From NCBI GenBank assembly GCA_938084585.1, contig CALKFF010000020.1, forward strand, positions 1 to 57,023: a stretch of DNA of 57,023 nt, given 5' to 3'. Position 1 is the stretch's first letter. The number at the start of each line of letters is the position of its first letter. Under the pieces are notes generated by a model that saw only the letters and a list, made by a program, of their open reading frames with translations, ran no database searches and was not told the DNA's origin. Made by a program: the position numbers and the translations under genes. Source of the DNA: an uncultured Flavobacteriales bacterium (lineage in GTDB: Bacteria > Bacteroidota > Bacteroidia > Flavobacteriales_D > Sanyastnellaceae). Below, one piece after another: positions 17,397-30,165 of the stretch.

Positions 17397-18743
17397 TTAT
17401 CCAAGTTCCACTTTCAAAGCGTCCAGCCCCTCACGCACGAGCGACTGCACAGGAATTTTCGAGGTGCACACGAACTCGCACAAGGCAAAATCCTCGGGCG
17501 CGACTTCGTAGATGCCCAGCTTCTCCATCGCATCGATGTCGTTCACCATGATGCTCTTGACGAGGTGCACTGGGTAAATGTCGAAGGGGAACACGGCCTC
17601 GTATTGGCCGGAGACCACGAAGGCGCGGTCTTCCCCGTTCTGGTTGGTGTCCAACGTGTAGGTCTTCCCCTTGGGCATGAGCCACGTGGGGTAGGCACGG
17701 CTGGCAGAGAATTTGTTCAACCCTGGGCTCAGCCACCCTTCGGTCAACATGAACTTGGGGTCGTGCCCTTCCGGCAACGCCACCACTTGTGTGGCGAACG
17801 CGCCCAAGTGGCCTTCCATTCCGGCGTTTGTGCCGGTCAACACGCTGCCGCTGATGACGCGGGCGCCGTCGTGGACCTTCAATCCGAGGTCGGCGAGTTT
17901 GGCGCCAACGACGGTTTCCAAGTGACGGGGGGTGTCCATTTCAGAGCCACACGCAGCCACCACGCGTCGGGCGCTGTACTTGCCGGTGTTCAAAAGGGCA
18001 CCGAGGTTGATGGCGTCCTGCAAACCCAATGTCCACAACACTTCCCCTTTGTTGATGGGGGCGGTGTGGTGAATTTGCACGCCCACGTTTCCGGCGGGGT
18101 GCGGGCCTTGGAAGGCGGTCGTCTTGCAATTCTTGAGGCCGCCGAGGGCGCTGTCGCCGGCCTGAAGGCCGACGTGCACACCACCCGCTCCTGCCAGCTC
18201 GGCCAGGGCATCAATGCCGCGCTGGAGGTGGTCCATTTGGCCTTCCACCACCACAGACGTCGACGCCGCCATGGGCGAGGAATCGAACCCACTCACGTAA
18301 ATCGCGCGGGGGGTGTCGGCAGGGTTGGCCAACACGTCGAAAGGACGCTGGCGGAACGCCGCGAACATGCCCGCCTCAGCAAGGTGGGCCACAAGGGCGT
18401 CACGGCCTCCGCCGTTCCACACCCCGAAGTCGCGGTGCTTTTCTTCGCCAGCAGCCTCCACCACGACAGCCATGATCCGGCGCTTGGCGCCACGAACCAC
18501 TTCCTTCACGGTGCCAGCCACAGGGCTTGCGACCTTCACGTTGGTGAACGTCTTGTCGAACACAAGCGCGTCACCGACGCTCACAGCGTCGCCGGCTTTG
18601 ACAGCAAGTTTGGGGGTCAATCCCGGGTAATCGGGAGGTTGAATGGCCACCACCTTGGGCGCCGGCGCTGCAGCACATTCGGTGGAAGGAGCTCCGGCCA
18701 AGCGGATGTCAACTCCTTTTTTGATTCGCAAGGTCTTGGACAT
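17397..18743 (-). CDS. nqrA: Na+-NQR subunit A
   Basis: 448 aa, soluble subunit on the cytoplasmic face that contributes to the quinone site. The N-terminus MSKTLRIKKGVDIRLAG and the region KPPDYPGL-like IQPPDYPGLTPKLAVKAGDAV with GDALVFDKTF match the family. ATG 18743 was chosen because the alternative ATG at 18767 falls inside the -7 element. First gene of the seven-gene nqr-apbE operon. Confidence 0.97.
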   Translation of the reverse strand: MSKTLRIKKGVDIRLAGAPSTECAAAPAPKVVAIQPPDYPGLTPKLAVKAGDAVSVGDALVFDKTFTNVKVASPVAGTVKEVVRGAKRRIMAVVVEAAGEEKHRDFGVWNGGGRDALVAHLAEAGMFAAFRQRPFDVLANPADTPRAIYVSGFDSSPMAASTSVVVEGQMDHLQRGIDALAELAGAGGVHVGLQAGDSALGGLKNCKTTAFQGPHPAGNVGVQIHHTAPINKGEVLWTLGLQDAINLGALLNTGKYSARRVVAACGSEMDTPRHLETVVGAKLADLGLKVHDGARVISGSVLTGTNAGMEGHLGAFATQVVALPEGHDPKFMLTEGWLSPGLNKFSASRAYPTWLMPKGKTYTLDTNQNGEDRAFVVSGQYEAVFPFDIYPVHLVKSIMVNDIDAMEKLGIYEVAPEDFALCEFVCTSKIPVQSLVREGLDALKVELG

Positions 18744-18764
18744 GTCCAATCGGTTTTCGGGGCG

Positions 18765-18772
18765 CAAAGGTA
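18765..18772 (-). promoter_or_regulatory. -7 promoter element for the nqr operon (TACCTTTG)
   Basis: Exact TAnnTTTG match 21 nt upstream of the nqrA ATG. It predicts a short leader of roughly 15 nt. No TTG at the ideal -33 spacing. Confidence 0.6.
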
Positions 18773-18855
18773 GCCCTCACAATCCAAAAGAACGGACCAA
18801 GACAACACGCGATTTATCCATGGTCGCAAGGGCAATTCTTGAAAGGATTTGCGAC

Positions 18856-18863
18856 GAACTTTG
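18856..18863 (+). promoter_or_regulatory. Candidate -7 element for the T9SS plug gene (GAACTTTG), 4 nt from ATG
   Basis: GAACTTTG, GGGC, ATG. It differs from TAnnTTTG at the first base only and has the same 4-nt spacing to the start seen at mazG, mgsA and others, which favours ATG 18868 over the upstream ATG 18820. Confidence 0.4.
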
Positions 18864-18867
18864 GGGC

Positions 18868-20169
18868 ATGACTTTCAGCTGGCACGTTCCTCAAGCAAGT
18901 TCTGGGCTGTGGGCCTTGGCCCTGACTTGGTTCAGCGCCACGGTGGCCAACGCACAACCTTCCACCTTCCCTCCCCTGCCCCTCGACGACGCGCGCATTC
19001 AAGCGGTGACGTTCCACCCTGTGGGCCAACCCATAGCGCCGCCGGTGGTGTCGCTGGCGCAATCCCAAGAACAAGGCGTGTTGGAACTGCGCTTTGACGA
19101 CATGACGGGGGACTACACGCCCTGGGAAGTTCAAATCGTTCACTGCGACCGCCACTGGCAACCCTCCGACCTCCACCCCAGCGAGTACCTGCAAGGGTTC
19201 TACTCCACCCCCACCTCCGACGACGAGGCGAGCTTCGGAACGAAGGTGGACTTCACCCACCACCTGTTGCGGTTGCCCAACGATGACTTGAAGTGGACCC
19301 GAAGCGGCAATTACTTGCTCCAAATCGTCGACCCCTACGAACCTGAACGGCCGCTGGTGCAGCGTCGATTCGTGGTGTTTGAGGAATTGTGCGACGTGGA
19401 CGCCAAGGTGGGAGAACCGTCGGATTTGGCACTGGTGCGCAGCCACCAAGAGGTGCACTTCACCGTGAAAGAGCGGAACTACAGTCTGTCCGACCCGTAC
19501 GACCGGCTGACCGTCACCGTGGTGCCCAACTGGACGTGGTCCCGGGCCATCACGGGCAAAGAGCCGAGGTTTGTCAAAGGCACCGAGATCGACTTCACCC
19601 GGTCCGGCCACATCTTTGAAGGCGGCAACACGTATCGGTTTGTGGACCTCAAGGGGCTCGAGTTCAGCGCACGGGGCGTCGCCCGCCTGGAAGAGCATCC
19701 CGACGCGTGGCACTTCTGGCTGGAGACGGACGAGCGCCGCACGTACGACTACTTCGGAGGAGGTCAAGACATCCACGGCGCGTCGGTCACCCACAACGAC
19801 CGTCTCGACCCCTACACCGGGAGCGACCACGTGTGGGTGCACTGGTCTTTGGACACCCGCCACCCGCTGGCTGGAAGGGACGTCTATGTGGTGGGGGCGT
19901 TGAGCCAGCACGAGTGCAGGCCCGACTTCAAGATGATCTACGACGCCGACCGTGGCCTGTACACGTTGGACCAAACCCTCAAGCAGGGCTACCACAACTA
20001 CCACTACGTGGTGCGGGAACAAGACGACCGCGACTCCGCAGGCCAACTGCTGGATGTCGAAGGAAGCCACGCACAAACCAACAACCTCTACACCCTGGTG
20101 GTGCATTACGAAGACTGGGAAGGCTACGACCGCGTCGTGGGCCTTTCACAATGGGAATCGAATCCATGA
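18868..20169 (+). CDS. Type IX secretion system plug protein (DUF5103)
   Basis: 433 aa. A signal peptide (SGLWALALTWFSATVANAQ) is followed by the DUF5103 fold: early segment LPLDDARIQAVTFHP, then WEVQIVHCDRHWQPSDLHPSEYLQGF, DFTHHLLRLPNDDLKWTRSGNYLLQIVD, an NYSLSDPYDRLTVTVVPN segment, and a C-terminal HNYHYVVREQD/ALSQHECRPDFKMIYD region. In Flavobacterium the family's Plug protein closes the SprA translocon, so the genome should encode a T9SS. Its stop overlaps the SDR start (ATGA). Confidence 0.9.
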   Translation: MTFSWHVPQASSGLWALALTWFSATVANAQPSTFPPLPLDDARIQAVTFHPVGQPIAPPVVSLAQSQEQGVLELRFDDMTGDYTPWEVQIVHCDRHWQPSDLHPSEYLQGFYSTPTSDDEASFGTKVDFTHHLLRLPNDDLKWTRSGNYLLQIVDPYEPERPLVQRRFVVFEELCDVDAKVGEPSDLALVRSHQEVHFTVKERNYSLSDPYDRLTVTVVPNWTWSRAITGKEPRFVKGTEIDFTRSGHIFEGGNTYRFVDLKGLEFSARGVARLEEHPDAWHFWLETDERRTYDYFGGGQDIHGASVTHNDRLDPYTGSDHVWVHWSLDTRHPLAGRDVYVVGALSQHECRPDFKMIYDADRGLYTLDQTLKQGYHNYHYVVREQDDRDSAGQLLDVEGSHAQTNNLYTLVVHYEDWEGYDRVVGLSQWESNP

Positions 20170-20888
20170 AACAATTGAACATTTGGATCACCGGCGCCTC
20201 CAGTGGCATCGGAAAAGCATGCGCTTTGACCTTGGCCGGCGCAGGACACCATGTCCTCGCCTCCGCAAGGTCACAAGATGCTTTGGCAGAGTTGGCTGAA
20301 GAAGCCCAAGGCCTCAACGGCTCGGTGTCCACCCTCCCCTGCGACGTCACGGACGTGGCGTCTATTACGCGCTGTGTGGAGTGGATCTCTGACCGCTGGA
20401 CAGGACTGGATGTGGTCATCCCCAACGCGGGCATCGGCTATTTCGACCCGCTGGAAAACGCGAAAATCGAGGAGTGGCACGCCATGGTGGACGTCAACGT
20501 CACCGGAGTGCTGAACACCTTGCACGCGACGTTGCCTCTGTTGTTGGCTTCCAAAGGGCATGTGGTGAACATCGGCTCCTTGGCCGCCCGTCAAGTCTTC
20601 CCCAACAGCGGCATTTACTGCGCCACCAAGCACGCCGTCCTGGCCATTTCGGAATCACTCCGGACGGAGTTCAAGGGACAGCTGGCCGTCACCACGCTCA
20701 ACCCAGGCGCGGTGAACACCCCCTTCATCGACCGCACCACCAACGACGAACTTCGGGCCAATTATCGCCCCCAATTCGACGTGGGCATGACCCCGGAATA
20801 CGTGGCGGAAGCGGCCTTGTTTGCGGTGGAAAGCCGAGGCAGAGGCATCGTCAGTGAGCTCACCATTCGCCCAGACACAAGAGACTGA
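20166..20888 (+). CDS. Short-chain dehydrogenase/reductase
   Basis: 240 aa Rossmann enzyme. The cofactor motif is TGASSGIG near residue 9; NAG is in VVIPNAGIGYFD; the catalytic Ser is in VNIGSLAARQ and the YxxxK pair in YCATKHAV. Residues after beta-2 (SARSQ) suggest NADP(H). Substrate unknown. The ATG 20166 overlaps the plug stop and the stop overlaps the glycosyltransferase ATG (TGATG), giving a tightly coupled three-gene unit. Confidence 0.93.
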   Translation: MKQLNIWITGASSGIGKACALTLAGAGHHVLASARSQDALAELAEEAQGLNGSVSTLPCDVTDVASITRCVEWISDRWTGLDVVIPNAGIGYFDPLENAKIEEWHAMVDVNVTGVLNTLHATLPLLLASKGHVVNIGSLAARQVFPNSGIYCATKHAVLAISESLRTEFKGQLAVTTLNPGAVNTPFIDRTTNDELRANYRPQFDVGMTPEYVAEAALFAVESRGRGIVSELTIRPDTRD

Positions 20889-22009
20889 TGACGTACAAGT
20901 TGAGACTCATCACCTCGTCCATCGGTTGGGGAGGACTGGAGCGCAACTTGTTGGTCATGGCCCAATGGATGACAAAGGCCGGACACGAGGTGTCGTACGC
21001 CGCCGTGGAAGGTTCCCCGAGCTGGAACCACGCCCCGACGTTTGGGGTCACCTCAGAGGCCATCCCCCATCATCCTCGACGTGCGACCGTCTTGGATGTG
21101 AGGCGGTGGAAGCAATTGGCGCGGGAGGCCGATTTGGTGTGGATTCGGGCCCCACGAGATTTGGACGTGGCCAGCCGCGCGTGCCGCCAAACCGGAACCC
21201 CACTGTTGGTGCAACAGGCCATGCAGATCTCCAAGCCTAAAACGCTGTGGTGGCACAAGCGCCGCTACAGAACGGTGAACGCCTGGGTCAGTGGACTGGA
21301 ATCGTTGCGGGCCGAATCCCTCAAAAACACCCCCCTCCACGCCCATCAAACCCATGTCCTTCCGCTCCCTTTGGCGCCTCGTTGGTTTGACGCCAGTCGC
21401 ATGGATGCGCAGTCTGCCAGACGCCAACTCGGCTTGGCCGCGCCTGTGGGCGTGACGCTGGTGGGCACAGTGGGACGGCTGGATCCTGGCAAAGGCCAGC
21501 GGATGGCCCTTCGCGCGTTGGCACAGCTCCCTGACCACGTGCACTGGCTGTTTGTCGGCGACAACACCGTCAACAACGGCGTCGACGAAGCGAGTCACTT
21601 GAAGGACCTGGCCACGGAATTGGGGGTGGCCGGCCGCGTCCATTGGCTGGAAGGCCGCAACGAGGTGCTGCCGGTGTACGACGCCCTGGACGTGTTTGCC
21701 ATGACAAGCCACGCTGAGACGATTGGAACCGTCACGCTGGAAGCCATGGCCCGCCGGGTGCCCGTTGTGGGTTCCATGGCCGGCGGCACCCCGGAATTGC
21801 TGGACGGTGGGCGGGGCATCGGGTTTGAATCCCGCGACGTCCGCGACCTCGCACGTGCCGTTCAAGAGGTCCTGGCCATGGACGGCAGTGCAACAGCCGA
21901 GATGTGCGGCGCGGCCAAGAAGCATGCGATGAAATCGCACCCGGAGGCCTTGATTCCAGCTTGGAACGACTTGGTGCACCAAGCCATTCAGTCGGCACGG
22001 ACGACGTAA
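20888..22009 (+). CDS. Glycosyltransferase, GT4-type (GT-B fold)
   Basis: 373 aa. The N-terminus ([22 protein letters not shown]) has the Gly-rich acceptor loop of GT4 enzymes. The C-terminal half has [19 protein letters not shown], then the EX7E motif in [20 protein letters not shown] with [10 protein letters not shown], the nucleotide-sugar site. No membrane segment. Probably cytosolic synthesis of a surface glycan or lipopolysaccharide. It follows the T9SS plug and SDR genes, and its TAA stop lies inside the prfC -7 element. Confidence 0.9.
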   Translation: MTYKLRLITSSIGWGGLERNLLVMAQWMTKAGHEVSYAAVEGSPSWNHAPTFGVTSEAIPHHPRRATVLDVRRWKQLAREADLVWIRAPRDLDVASRACRQTGTPLLVQQAMQISKPKTLWWHKRRYRTVNAWVSGLESLRAESLKNTPLHAHQTHVLPLPLAPRWFDASRMDAQSARRQLGLAAPVGVTLVGTVGRLDPGKGQRMALRALAQLPDHVHWLFVGDNTVNNGVDEASHLKDLATELGVAGRVHWLEGRNEVLPVYDALDVFAMTSHAETIGTVTLEAMARRVPVVGSMAGGTPELLDGGRGIGFESRDVRDLARAVQEVLAMDGSATAEMCGAAKKHAMKSHPEALIPAWNDLVHQAIQSARTT

Positions 22010-22014
22010 GTTTG
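22007..22014 (+). promoter_or_regulatory. -7 promoter element for prfC (TAAGTTTG)
   Basis: An exact TAnnTTTG match 8 nt upstream of the prfC ATG. Its first three bases are the stop codon of the upstream glycosyltransferase gene. Confidence 0.5.
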
Positions 22015-22022
22015 CAGCCACC

Positions 22023-23630
22023 ATGAGCGCTGCCATCCAAGACCAAATCCAACGCCGTCGCACCTTCGCGATCATCTCGCACCCGGACGCCGGCAAAACC
22101 ACGTTGACGGAGAAATTTCTCCTGTTTGGTGGCGCCATCCAAACTGCCGGCGCGGTCAAGAACAACAAGATCACCAAGTCCGCGGCGTCGGACTTCATGG
22201 ACATTGAACGTCAACGTGGCATCTCGGTGGCCACGTCGGTCATGGCGTTCCACTACAAGGACATCCTGGTCAACCTGCTCGACACCCCGGGCCACAGGGA
22301 TTTCGCCGAAGACACGTACAGGACGTTGACGGCGGTGGACAGCGTCATCTTGGTCATCGACTGCGTGAAAGGCGTGGAGCCCCAGACCGAGCGCCTCATG
22401 GAAGTCTGCAGGATGCGCAACACCCCTGTGATTGTCTTCATCAACAAGATGGACCTCGAGGGCCGCGACCCCACCGACCTGCTCGACGAAGTGGAAGCCA
22501 AGCTCAACATCCAAGTTCGACCGTTGTCTTGGCCCATTTCTCAAGGACACACCTTCCAAGGGGTCTACAACCTTTACAACAAGAGCTTGCGCCTGTTCCA
22601 AGCGGACAAAACCAAGGTGGCCAAAGACGTAATTGCCATCGAATCCCTTGACGACAGCGCCCTCGACGACCTCGTGGGGGAACACGCCGACACACTCCGT
22701 GAGGATGTGGAATTGGTGGAAGGGGTCTACGACGCCTGGGACCAAGCCCCCTACCTCGAAGGCAAACTGGCGCCCGTCTTCTTTGGAAGCGCGGTGAACA
22801 ACTTCGGTGTGCAGGAGATGTTGGACACCTTCATCGACATCGCGCCCAACCCCAAGCCCCGAGAAACATCCAGCCGCGAGGTTGCGCCAGACGAGTCCAA
22901 GTTCACTGGGTTCATCTTCAAGATCCACGCGAACATCGACCCCAAGCACCGCGACCGGATTGCCTTCCTCCGCGTGTGCTCCGGCAGCTTCAAGCGCAAC
23001 ACGTTCTACCAACACACGCGCCTCACGAAAAAGCTGAAGTTCGCCAACCCTGCCACGTTCTTGGCCCAAGAGAAGAGCGTCGTGGACGAAGCATGGCCCG
23101 GCGACGTGGTGGGCCTCTACGACACGGGCAACTTCAAAATTGGCGACACACTCACGGAGGGGGAAGACCTGCAGTTCCGAGGCATCCCCAGCTTTTCGCC
23201 CGAGATCTTCAAAGAGTTGGTCAACAAAGACCCCATGAAGAGCAAACAGCTGGAGAAAGGCATCCAACAGCTGACCGACGAGGGGGTGGCCCAGTTGTTC
23301 ATCCGCGAAGCGGGCAACCGCAAAATCGTGGGCACCGTGGGAGAGCTCCAATTTGAGGTCATCCAATACCGGCTGGAGCACGAATACGGCGCCAAGTGCG
23401 AATTCCAAGCCAAACCTTACTCCAAGGCCTGCTGGATCGAATCCGAAAACGAAGCCAAGCTCGCCGAATTCCGACGCATCAAGGCCCAAGACATCGTACG
23501 CGACAAAGACGGCCTCGAGGTGTACCTCGCGCCTTCCCAGTTCATGCTGAACATGGAGATTCAGAATTTTCCTGAAATCACCTTCCATTTCACGAGCGAA
23601 TTCAAGACGGCACAAGAAGAAGGCGCTTGA
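22023..23630 (+). CDS. prfC: Peptide chain release factor 3
   Basis: 535 aa class-II release factor GTPase that recycles RF1/RF2 from the ribosome. G1 [16 protein letters not shown], effector region with [13 protein letters not shown]3 DTPGHRDF and G4 NKMD are present. Domain II includes [26 protein letters not shown] and the C-terminal part [17 protein letters not shown]. Length and layout match RF3 rather than EF-G. It is probably monocistronic, with its own -7 element 8 nt upstream. Confidence 0.97.
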   Translation: MSAAIQDQIQRRRTFAIISHPDAGKTTLTEKFLLFGGAIQTAGAVKNNKITKSAASDFMDIERQRGISVATSVMAFHYKDILVNLLDTPGHRDFAEDTYRTLTAVDSVILVIDCVKGVEPQTERLMEVCRMRNTPVIVFINKMDLEGRDPTDLLDEVEAKLNIQVRPLSWPISQGHTFQGVYNLYNKSLRLFQADKTKVAKDVIAIESLDDSALDDLVGEHADTLREDVELVEGVYDAWDQAPYLEGKLAPVFFGSAVNNFGVQEMLDTFIDIAPNPKPRETSSREVAPDESKFTGFIFKIHANIDPKHRDRIAFLRVCSGSFKRNTFYQHTRLTKKLKFANPATFLAQEKSVVDEAWPGDVVGLYDTGNFKIGDTLTEGEDLQFRGIPSFSPEIFKELVNKDPMKSKQLEKGIQQLTDEGVAQLFIREAGNRKIVGTVGELQFEVIQYRLEHEYGAKCEFQAKPYSKACWIESENEAKLAEFRRIKAQDIVRDKDGLEVYLAPSQFMLNMEIQNFPEITFHFTSEFKTAQEEGA

Positions 23631-23637
23631 TGCGTTG

Positions 23638-23645
23638 TACCTTCC
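23638..23645 (+). promoter_or_regulatory. Candidate -7 element (TACCTTCC) for the secreted regulatory-domain gene
   Basis: TACCTTCC ends 7 nt before ATG 23653. It matches the TACCTT core that recurs in this window but not the last two bases of the consensus. It favours start 23653 over the ATG at 23635, which precedes it. Confidence 0.35.
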
Positions 23646-23652
23646 ACGACGC

Positions 23653-24303
23653 ATGAATTCCGCGCCCTTCCGCCTTGCATTTGTGTGCGCATTCACCCTG
23701 TGGATGGGCCTTGCCGCGTCAAGCCAAACCGACAGCCTGCCCGCACAAGTGGTCCAGGTCAGCGGCTTGGTCGTCACCGGCGACTCGCTGTCTCCCCTGC
23801 CCTACTGCACGGTGTTCAGGTCGCGTGACCGCCGAGGCACCATGACCGACGCCCGTGGGTTTTTCAGCCTGCCGGCCTTGACGGGAGACACCTTGGAGTT
23901 CTCGAGCGTCGGGTACGTGAGCCAACAAGCCGTCATCCCAGAAGGCGGGGAGCTCGCGCGGGTGAACCTTGTCCAGCCGATGGGCCGGGACACCGTAACG
24001 ATGAACGACGCGTTTGTGTACCCTTGGCCCAGCCGTGAGCGCTTTCGTCAAGACTTCTTGGCACTTGGCCTGCCCAACCAAGGCCTCGACCCTGCTTGGG
24101 ACTCCCCCATGGACCCCATGGACGTTTACGACCGCCTCAGCGAGGTCGGACGCGACGGCCAGTCGACGTCGTCGGATGTCCTCGCCGCCCAGGCCCAGCA
24201 AGCTGGCTACGCGGGTCAAGCGCCTCCCGTGAATTTGCTGAATCCTGTGGCTTGGGCACAGTTCCTCCAAGCGTTGAAATCTGGCGATTTGCGCAGGCAA
24301 TGA
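23653..24303 (+). CDS. Exported protein with carboxypeptidase-regulatory-like domain
   Basis: 216 aa. A signal peptide (FRLAFVCAFTLWMGLAASSQ) is followed by a CarboxypepD_reg-like beta-sandwich (VSGLVVTGDSLSPLPYCTVF, GTMTDARGFFSLPALTGDTLEFSSVGYVS). The rest is proline- and Ala/Gln-rich with a helical C-terminus (WAQFLQALKSGDLRRQ) and no known domain. Such domains often sit at the entrance of TonB receptors. Its TGA overlaps the start of the TonB receptor gene, so the two products are likely partners. Function unknown. Confidence 0.82.
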   Translation: MNSAPFRLAFVCAFTLWMGLAASSQTDSLPAQVVQVSGLVVTGDSLSPLPYCTVFRSRDRRGTMTDARGFFSLPALTGDTLEFSSVGYVSQQAVIPEGGELARVNLVQPMGRDTVTMNDAFVYPWPSRERFRQDFLALGLPNQGLDPAWDSPMDPMDVYDRLSEVGRDGQSTSSDVLAAQAQQAGYAGQAPPVNLLNPVAWAQFLQALKSGDLRRQ

Positions 24304-26834
24304 TGTCCCACCGCTTTCGCATCCTCCTCGCGTGCTGGCTCGTCATGGCGTCCTCTGCCATCGCCTGGGGCCAAAGCTTTTTCCTGACCGGCGACGTCCA
24401 GGACACCCAAGGCACGCCCCTCCCTGGTGCGGCCGTCTTGGTGAAGGACCACCTCCGGCTTGGGGTGACCACCGACGCGGAAGGCCGGTACAGCATCGAA
24501 TTTCCCCACGCAGGCCCATGGACCGTGCAAGCGTCGTTCGTTGGGCACGGGTCGGAGTCGTGGTCTTGGACGTTTGAGCGCGAGCGCGTGCAACACCGAT
24601 TCAGGCTCAAGCCTGGGACCAACCTCCAAGAGGCGGAAGTCGTCGGAGACGGCCGACAAGACGTGACGGTGCAGCGCATCGACCCCAAACTGGCAGGCAA
24701 AGTCCCCACCCCTCGAGGCACGATCGAGGACGCCTTGCTTCAAGCCCCGGTGAACTTCACGTCTGAGCTGAGCAGCGCATACAACGTGCGCGGCGGGTCG
24801 TTCGACGAGAATTTGGTCTACGTCAACGACATCGAAGTGTACCGTCCGTTCTTGGTGAGGAGCGGTCAACAAGAAGGACTGTCGTTCGCCAACCCCGACA
24901 TGGTGGACCGCATTGAATTCAGTGCAGGCGGGTTTGAAGCCAAATACGGGGACAAGCTGAGCTCGGTGCTCGACATCCACTACCGCAAGCCCACCGAGGC
25001 GAAAACCCGGGCGACCGCCAGCGCGCTGGGCGCCCATCTCCAACACGACAACGTGCTGGGCCCAGTCCGCATGAATGTGGGACTGCGCTACCGCAACAAC
25101 AGCTACATCCTGTCCACCTTGGACGAGCGTGGGGAATACGCCCCCACCTACCTCGATGGCCAATGCTACCTGACGTGGGATCCCGACGGGTACGGCCCCT
25201 GGGAATTGCAGGCCCTCGGCGTCTACGGCCGAAACGATTACAGCTTCCTGCCGGCGACACGTGAAACCAACATCGGCACCGTGAACCAGGCGGCCCGACT
25301 GACGGTGTATTACGACGGACGTGAGGAGTCTGGCTACGAGACCGGATTCGGCGCCCTGGCCGCAGAGCGACGCACCGAACAATCGCGCATCCGGTTCATC
25401 CAGTCGGTCTTTCAAACGGCCGAGCGCGAATCCTTCGACGTCCTGGGACAATACTTCCTCAGCGAGTTGGAGCGCGACCCGGGCGGCGACACCTTCGACG
25501 AAGGCCAAACGTTTGGCGTGGGCGGATTCCTGCAACACGGCCGCAACCAACTCTGGGCCCGCGTGGTCAGCTCTGCGCTCAAGGGAAGCCACATCCTGGA
25601 ACAGCACCACGTGGAATGGGGAATCAAGCATAGGATCGAAACGTTCGACGACGTGGTGTCCGAGTGGAACGTGGTGGATTCGGCGGGGTTCTTCGCCCCG
25701 CACCCCGCAGACAATTTGGGCTACCTCGACCCCGCAGACCGCCCCAACCAGATCATCGCCCTGCCCTACTACGTGTCCGAACACAACTTGGTGTCGGCCC
25801 ACCGCAGCACCGCCTTCGTGCAGGACACGTGGACGCGGGAATCCGCGCGGGGCGACCTGCGGGTCCATGTCGGCGCACGAGTTCATCGGTGGTCGGTGTT
25901 GACGCACCCCGAAGCCAGCGCACGCAACACCCACATGGTGGGCGGGCCGCGGGCCAACGTGTCTTTTGTTCCTGCAAGCATGGCCCAAACGGTGCTCCGC
26001 GTGTCGGGCGGCTACTACCACCAACCCCCGTTTTACCGTGAGATGCGCGGCCTCGATGGGCGCGTCCGCGACGACGTGGCGCCCCAGCGTGCCATCCATG
26101 CGGTGGCGGGGGTCGACCACGAGTTCTCGTCCAAAGGCCGTCCCTTCAAGTTTGTGGGGGAGCTCTTTTGGAAAGACCTCGACAACCTCATCCCTTACGA
26201 GATTGAGAACGTCCGGCAACGCTACTACGCGACCAACAACGCCTCAGGCTACGCCACCGGCGTGGACATGATGCTCAACGGGGAATTCATCCCTGGCATC
26301 CAAAGCTGGCTTCGCATGTCTGCGCTCAAAACAGAGGAAGACCTGGCCGACGACAGCTACGAGGAGTATTTCAACGCCGACGGCCTGCAGGTCGTGCCGG
26401 GCTACCACAGCGGTCCATATGCCACCATCACCGACACCGTGGTGGTGCTCCCGGGCATGATTCCCCGCCCCGCGGACCAACGGTTCAGCTTCAGTTTGCT
26501 CTTTCAAGACGAGATGCCGCGCAACCCGGACTACAAGGTGTTGCTCAGCCTCTTCTATGGCAGCGGCCTGCCTTACGGGCCGCCGTCTTTCAACAGGCAC
26601 CAAGACGTGCTCCGCACCCCGGCCTACCGCCGCGTCGACGTGGGCTTCTCCAGGGCCTTGTTCAGCGACGAAGCTGAACGGGACGGGCTCGTGTCCATCG
26701 AAGTCTTCAACTTGTTGGGCATCAACAACACCATCAACCACAACTGGATTCAGGATGTCAACGGTCGCTATTACGCCGTGCCCAACTTCCTGACCGGCCG
26801 CAGGGTGAACTTAAAATTCACCGTCTCCTTCTGA
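24300..26834 (+). CDS. TonB-dependent outer-membrane receptor with N-terminal CarboxypepD_reg domain
   Basis: 844 aa. Signal peptide (ILLACWLVMASSAIAWGQ), then a CarboxypepD_reg-like domain (FLTGDVQDTQGTPLPGAAVLV, GVTTDAEGRYSIEFP), a plug domain (VPTPRGTIEDALLQAP, YNVRGGSFDENLVYVNDIEVYRP, DRIEFSAGGFEAKYGDKLSSVLDI) and a 22-strand-type barrel ending RRVNLKFTVSF with a terminal aromatic. It imports a ligand energised by TonB-ExbBD. The substrate cannot be told; it is not a SusC/SusD pair because no SusD follows. The start overlaps the previous stop (ATGA); ATG 24303 is the alternative. Confidence 0.93.
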   Translation: MMSHRFRILLACWLVMASSAIAWGQSFFLTGDVQDTQGTPLPGAAVLVKDHLRLGVTTDAEGRYSIEFPHAGPWTVQASFVGHGSESWSWTFERERVQHRFRLKPGTNLQEAEVVGDGRQDVTVQRIDPKLAGKVPTPRGTIEDALLQAPVNFTSELSSAYNVRGGSFDENLVYVNDIEVYRPFLVRSGQQEGLSFANPDMVDRIEFSAGGFEAKYGDKLSSVLDIHYRKPTEAKTRATASALGAHLQHDNVLGPVRMNVGLRYRNNSYILSTLDERGEYAPTYLDGQCYLTWDPDGYGPWELQALGVYGRNDYSFLPATRETNIGTVNQAARLTVYYDGREESGYETGFGALAAERRTEQSRIRFIQSVFQTAERESFDVLGQYFLSELERDPGGDTFDEGQTFGVGGFLQHGRNQLWARVVSSALKGSHILEQHHVEWGIKHRIETFDDVVSEWNVVDSAGFFAPHPADNLGYLDPADRPNQIIALPYYVSEHNLVSAHRSTAFVQDTWTRESARGDLRVHVGARVHRWSVLTHPEASARNTHMVGGPRANVSFVPASMAQTVLRVSGGYYHQPPFYREMRGLDGRVRDDVAPQRAIHAVAGVDHEFSSKGRPFKFVGELFWKDLDNLIPYEIENVRQRYYATNNASGYATGVDMMLNGEFIPGIQSWLRMSALKTEEDLADDSYEEYFNADGLQVVPGYHSGPYATITDTVVVLPGMIPRPADQRFSFSLLFQDEMPRNPDYKVLLSLFYGSGLPYGPPSFNRHQDVLRTPAYRRVDVGFSRALFSDEAERDGLVSIEVFNLLGINNTINHNWIQDVNGRYYAVPNFLTGRRVNLKFTVSF

Positions 26835-26852
26835 CGGGTGGCCTGGCCAAGG

Positions 26853-29780
<2,928 letters not shown>

Positions 29781-29784
<4 letters not shown>

Positions 29785-30161
29785 CCCTGTGCCGGGTTGG
29801 CCGCTTGCACCAGCAATTCGGCCGTGGCCCTGTTGGTGGCCAACGCCACGTTGTGCACGTCGCACTGGCGCAACAGCATGTTCACGTCCGGTTCGTGGGG
29901 GTGCTTGCCCATGGGGTCGCGGAAAAAGACCACCGCGTCCAACAGGCCTTCGGTGATGAGGGCCGCGATTTGGGCGTCGCCTCCAAGGGGGCCTGAAGCC
30001 AAACGCCGCACCGACATCCCCAGCTCGGCCACCCGACCACCTGTGGTTCCCGTGCCCACCAACTCAAGGGTTTCGAACCAGCCTTGATGGGCCTTCACGA
30101 AGTCCACCAAGTCGTCCTTTTTGCCGTCGTGGGCAATCAACGCAACGCGCTTCAATTCCAT
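29781..30161 (-). CDS. mgsA: Methylglyoxal synthase
   Basis: 126 aa. It converts dihydroxyacetone phosphate to methylglyoxal and phosphate, bypassing lower glycolysis under phosphate limitation or sugar excess. The phosphate-binding loop GTGTTGGRVAEL, the catalytic region SGPLGGDAQI (Asp62) and FFRDPMGKHPHEPDV are conserved. Compared with the ~150-aa E. coli enzyme the N- and C-termini are short. A perfect -7 element ends 4 nt before ATG 30161. The stop overlaps the presumed prmC TTG start. Confidence 0.96.
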
Positions 30162-30165
30162 GTCC

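Noticed and set aside
18280-18300. GGTTCGATTCC-like tRNA T-arm sequence on the minus strand
   Set aside because: It lies inside nqrA coding for SGFDSS and there is no acceptor stem or anticodon arm around it.
21820-21840. GTTTGAATCCC tRNA-like T-loop sequence
   Set aside because: Within the glycosyltransferase coding sequence with no cloverleaf partners.
21732-23777. Long minus-strand frame opposite prfC and the glycosyltransferase
   Set aside because: No domain seen; both sense genes have complete motifs and normal length.
24216-26219. Long minus-strand frame opposite the TonB receptor
   Set aside because: Antisense artefact; composition is His/Arg/Val-rich with no family match.
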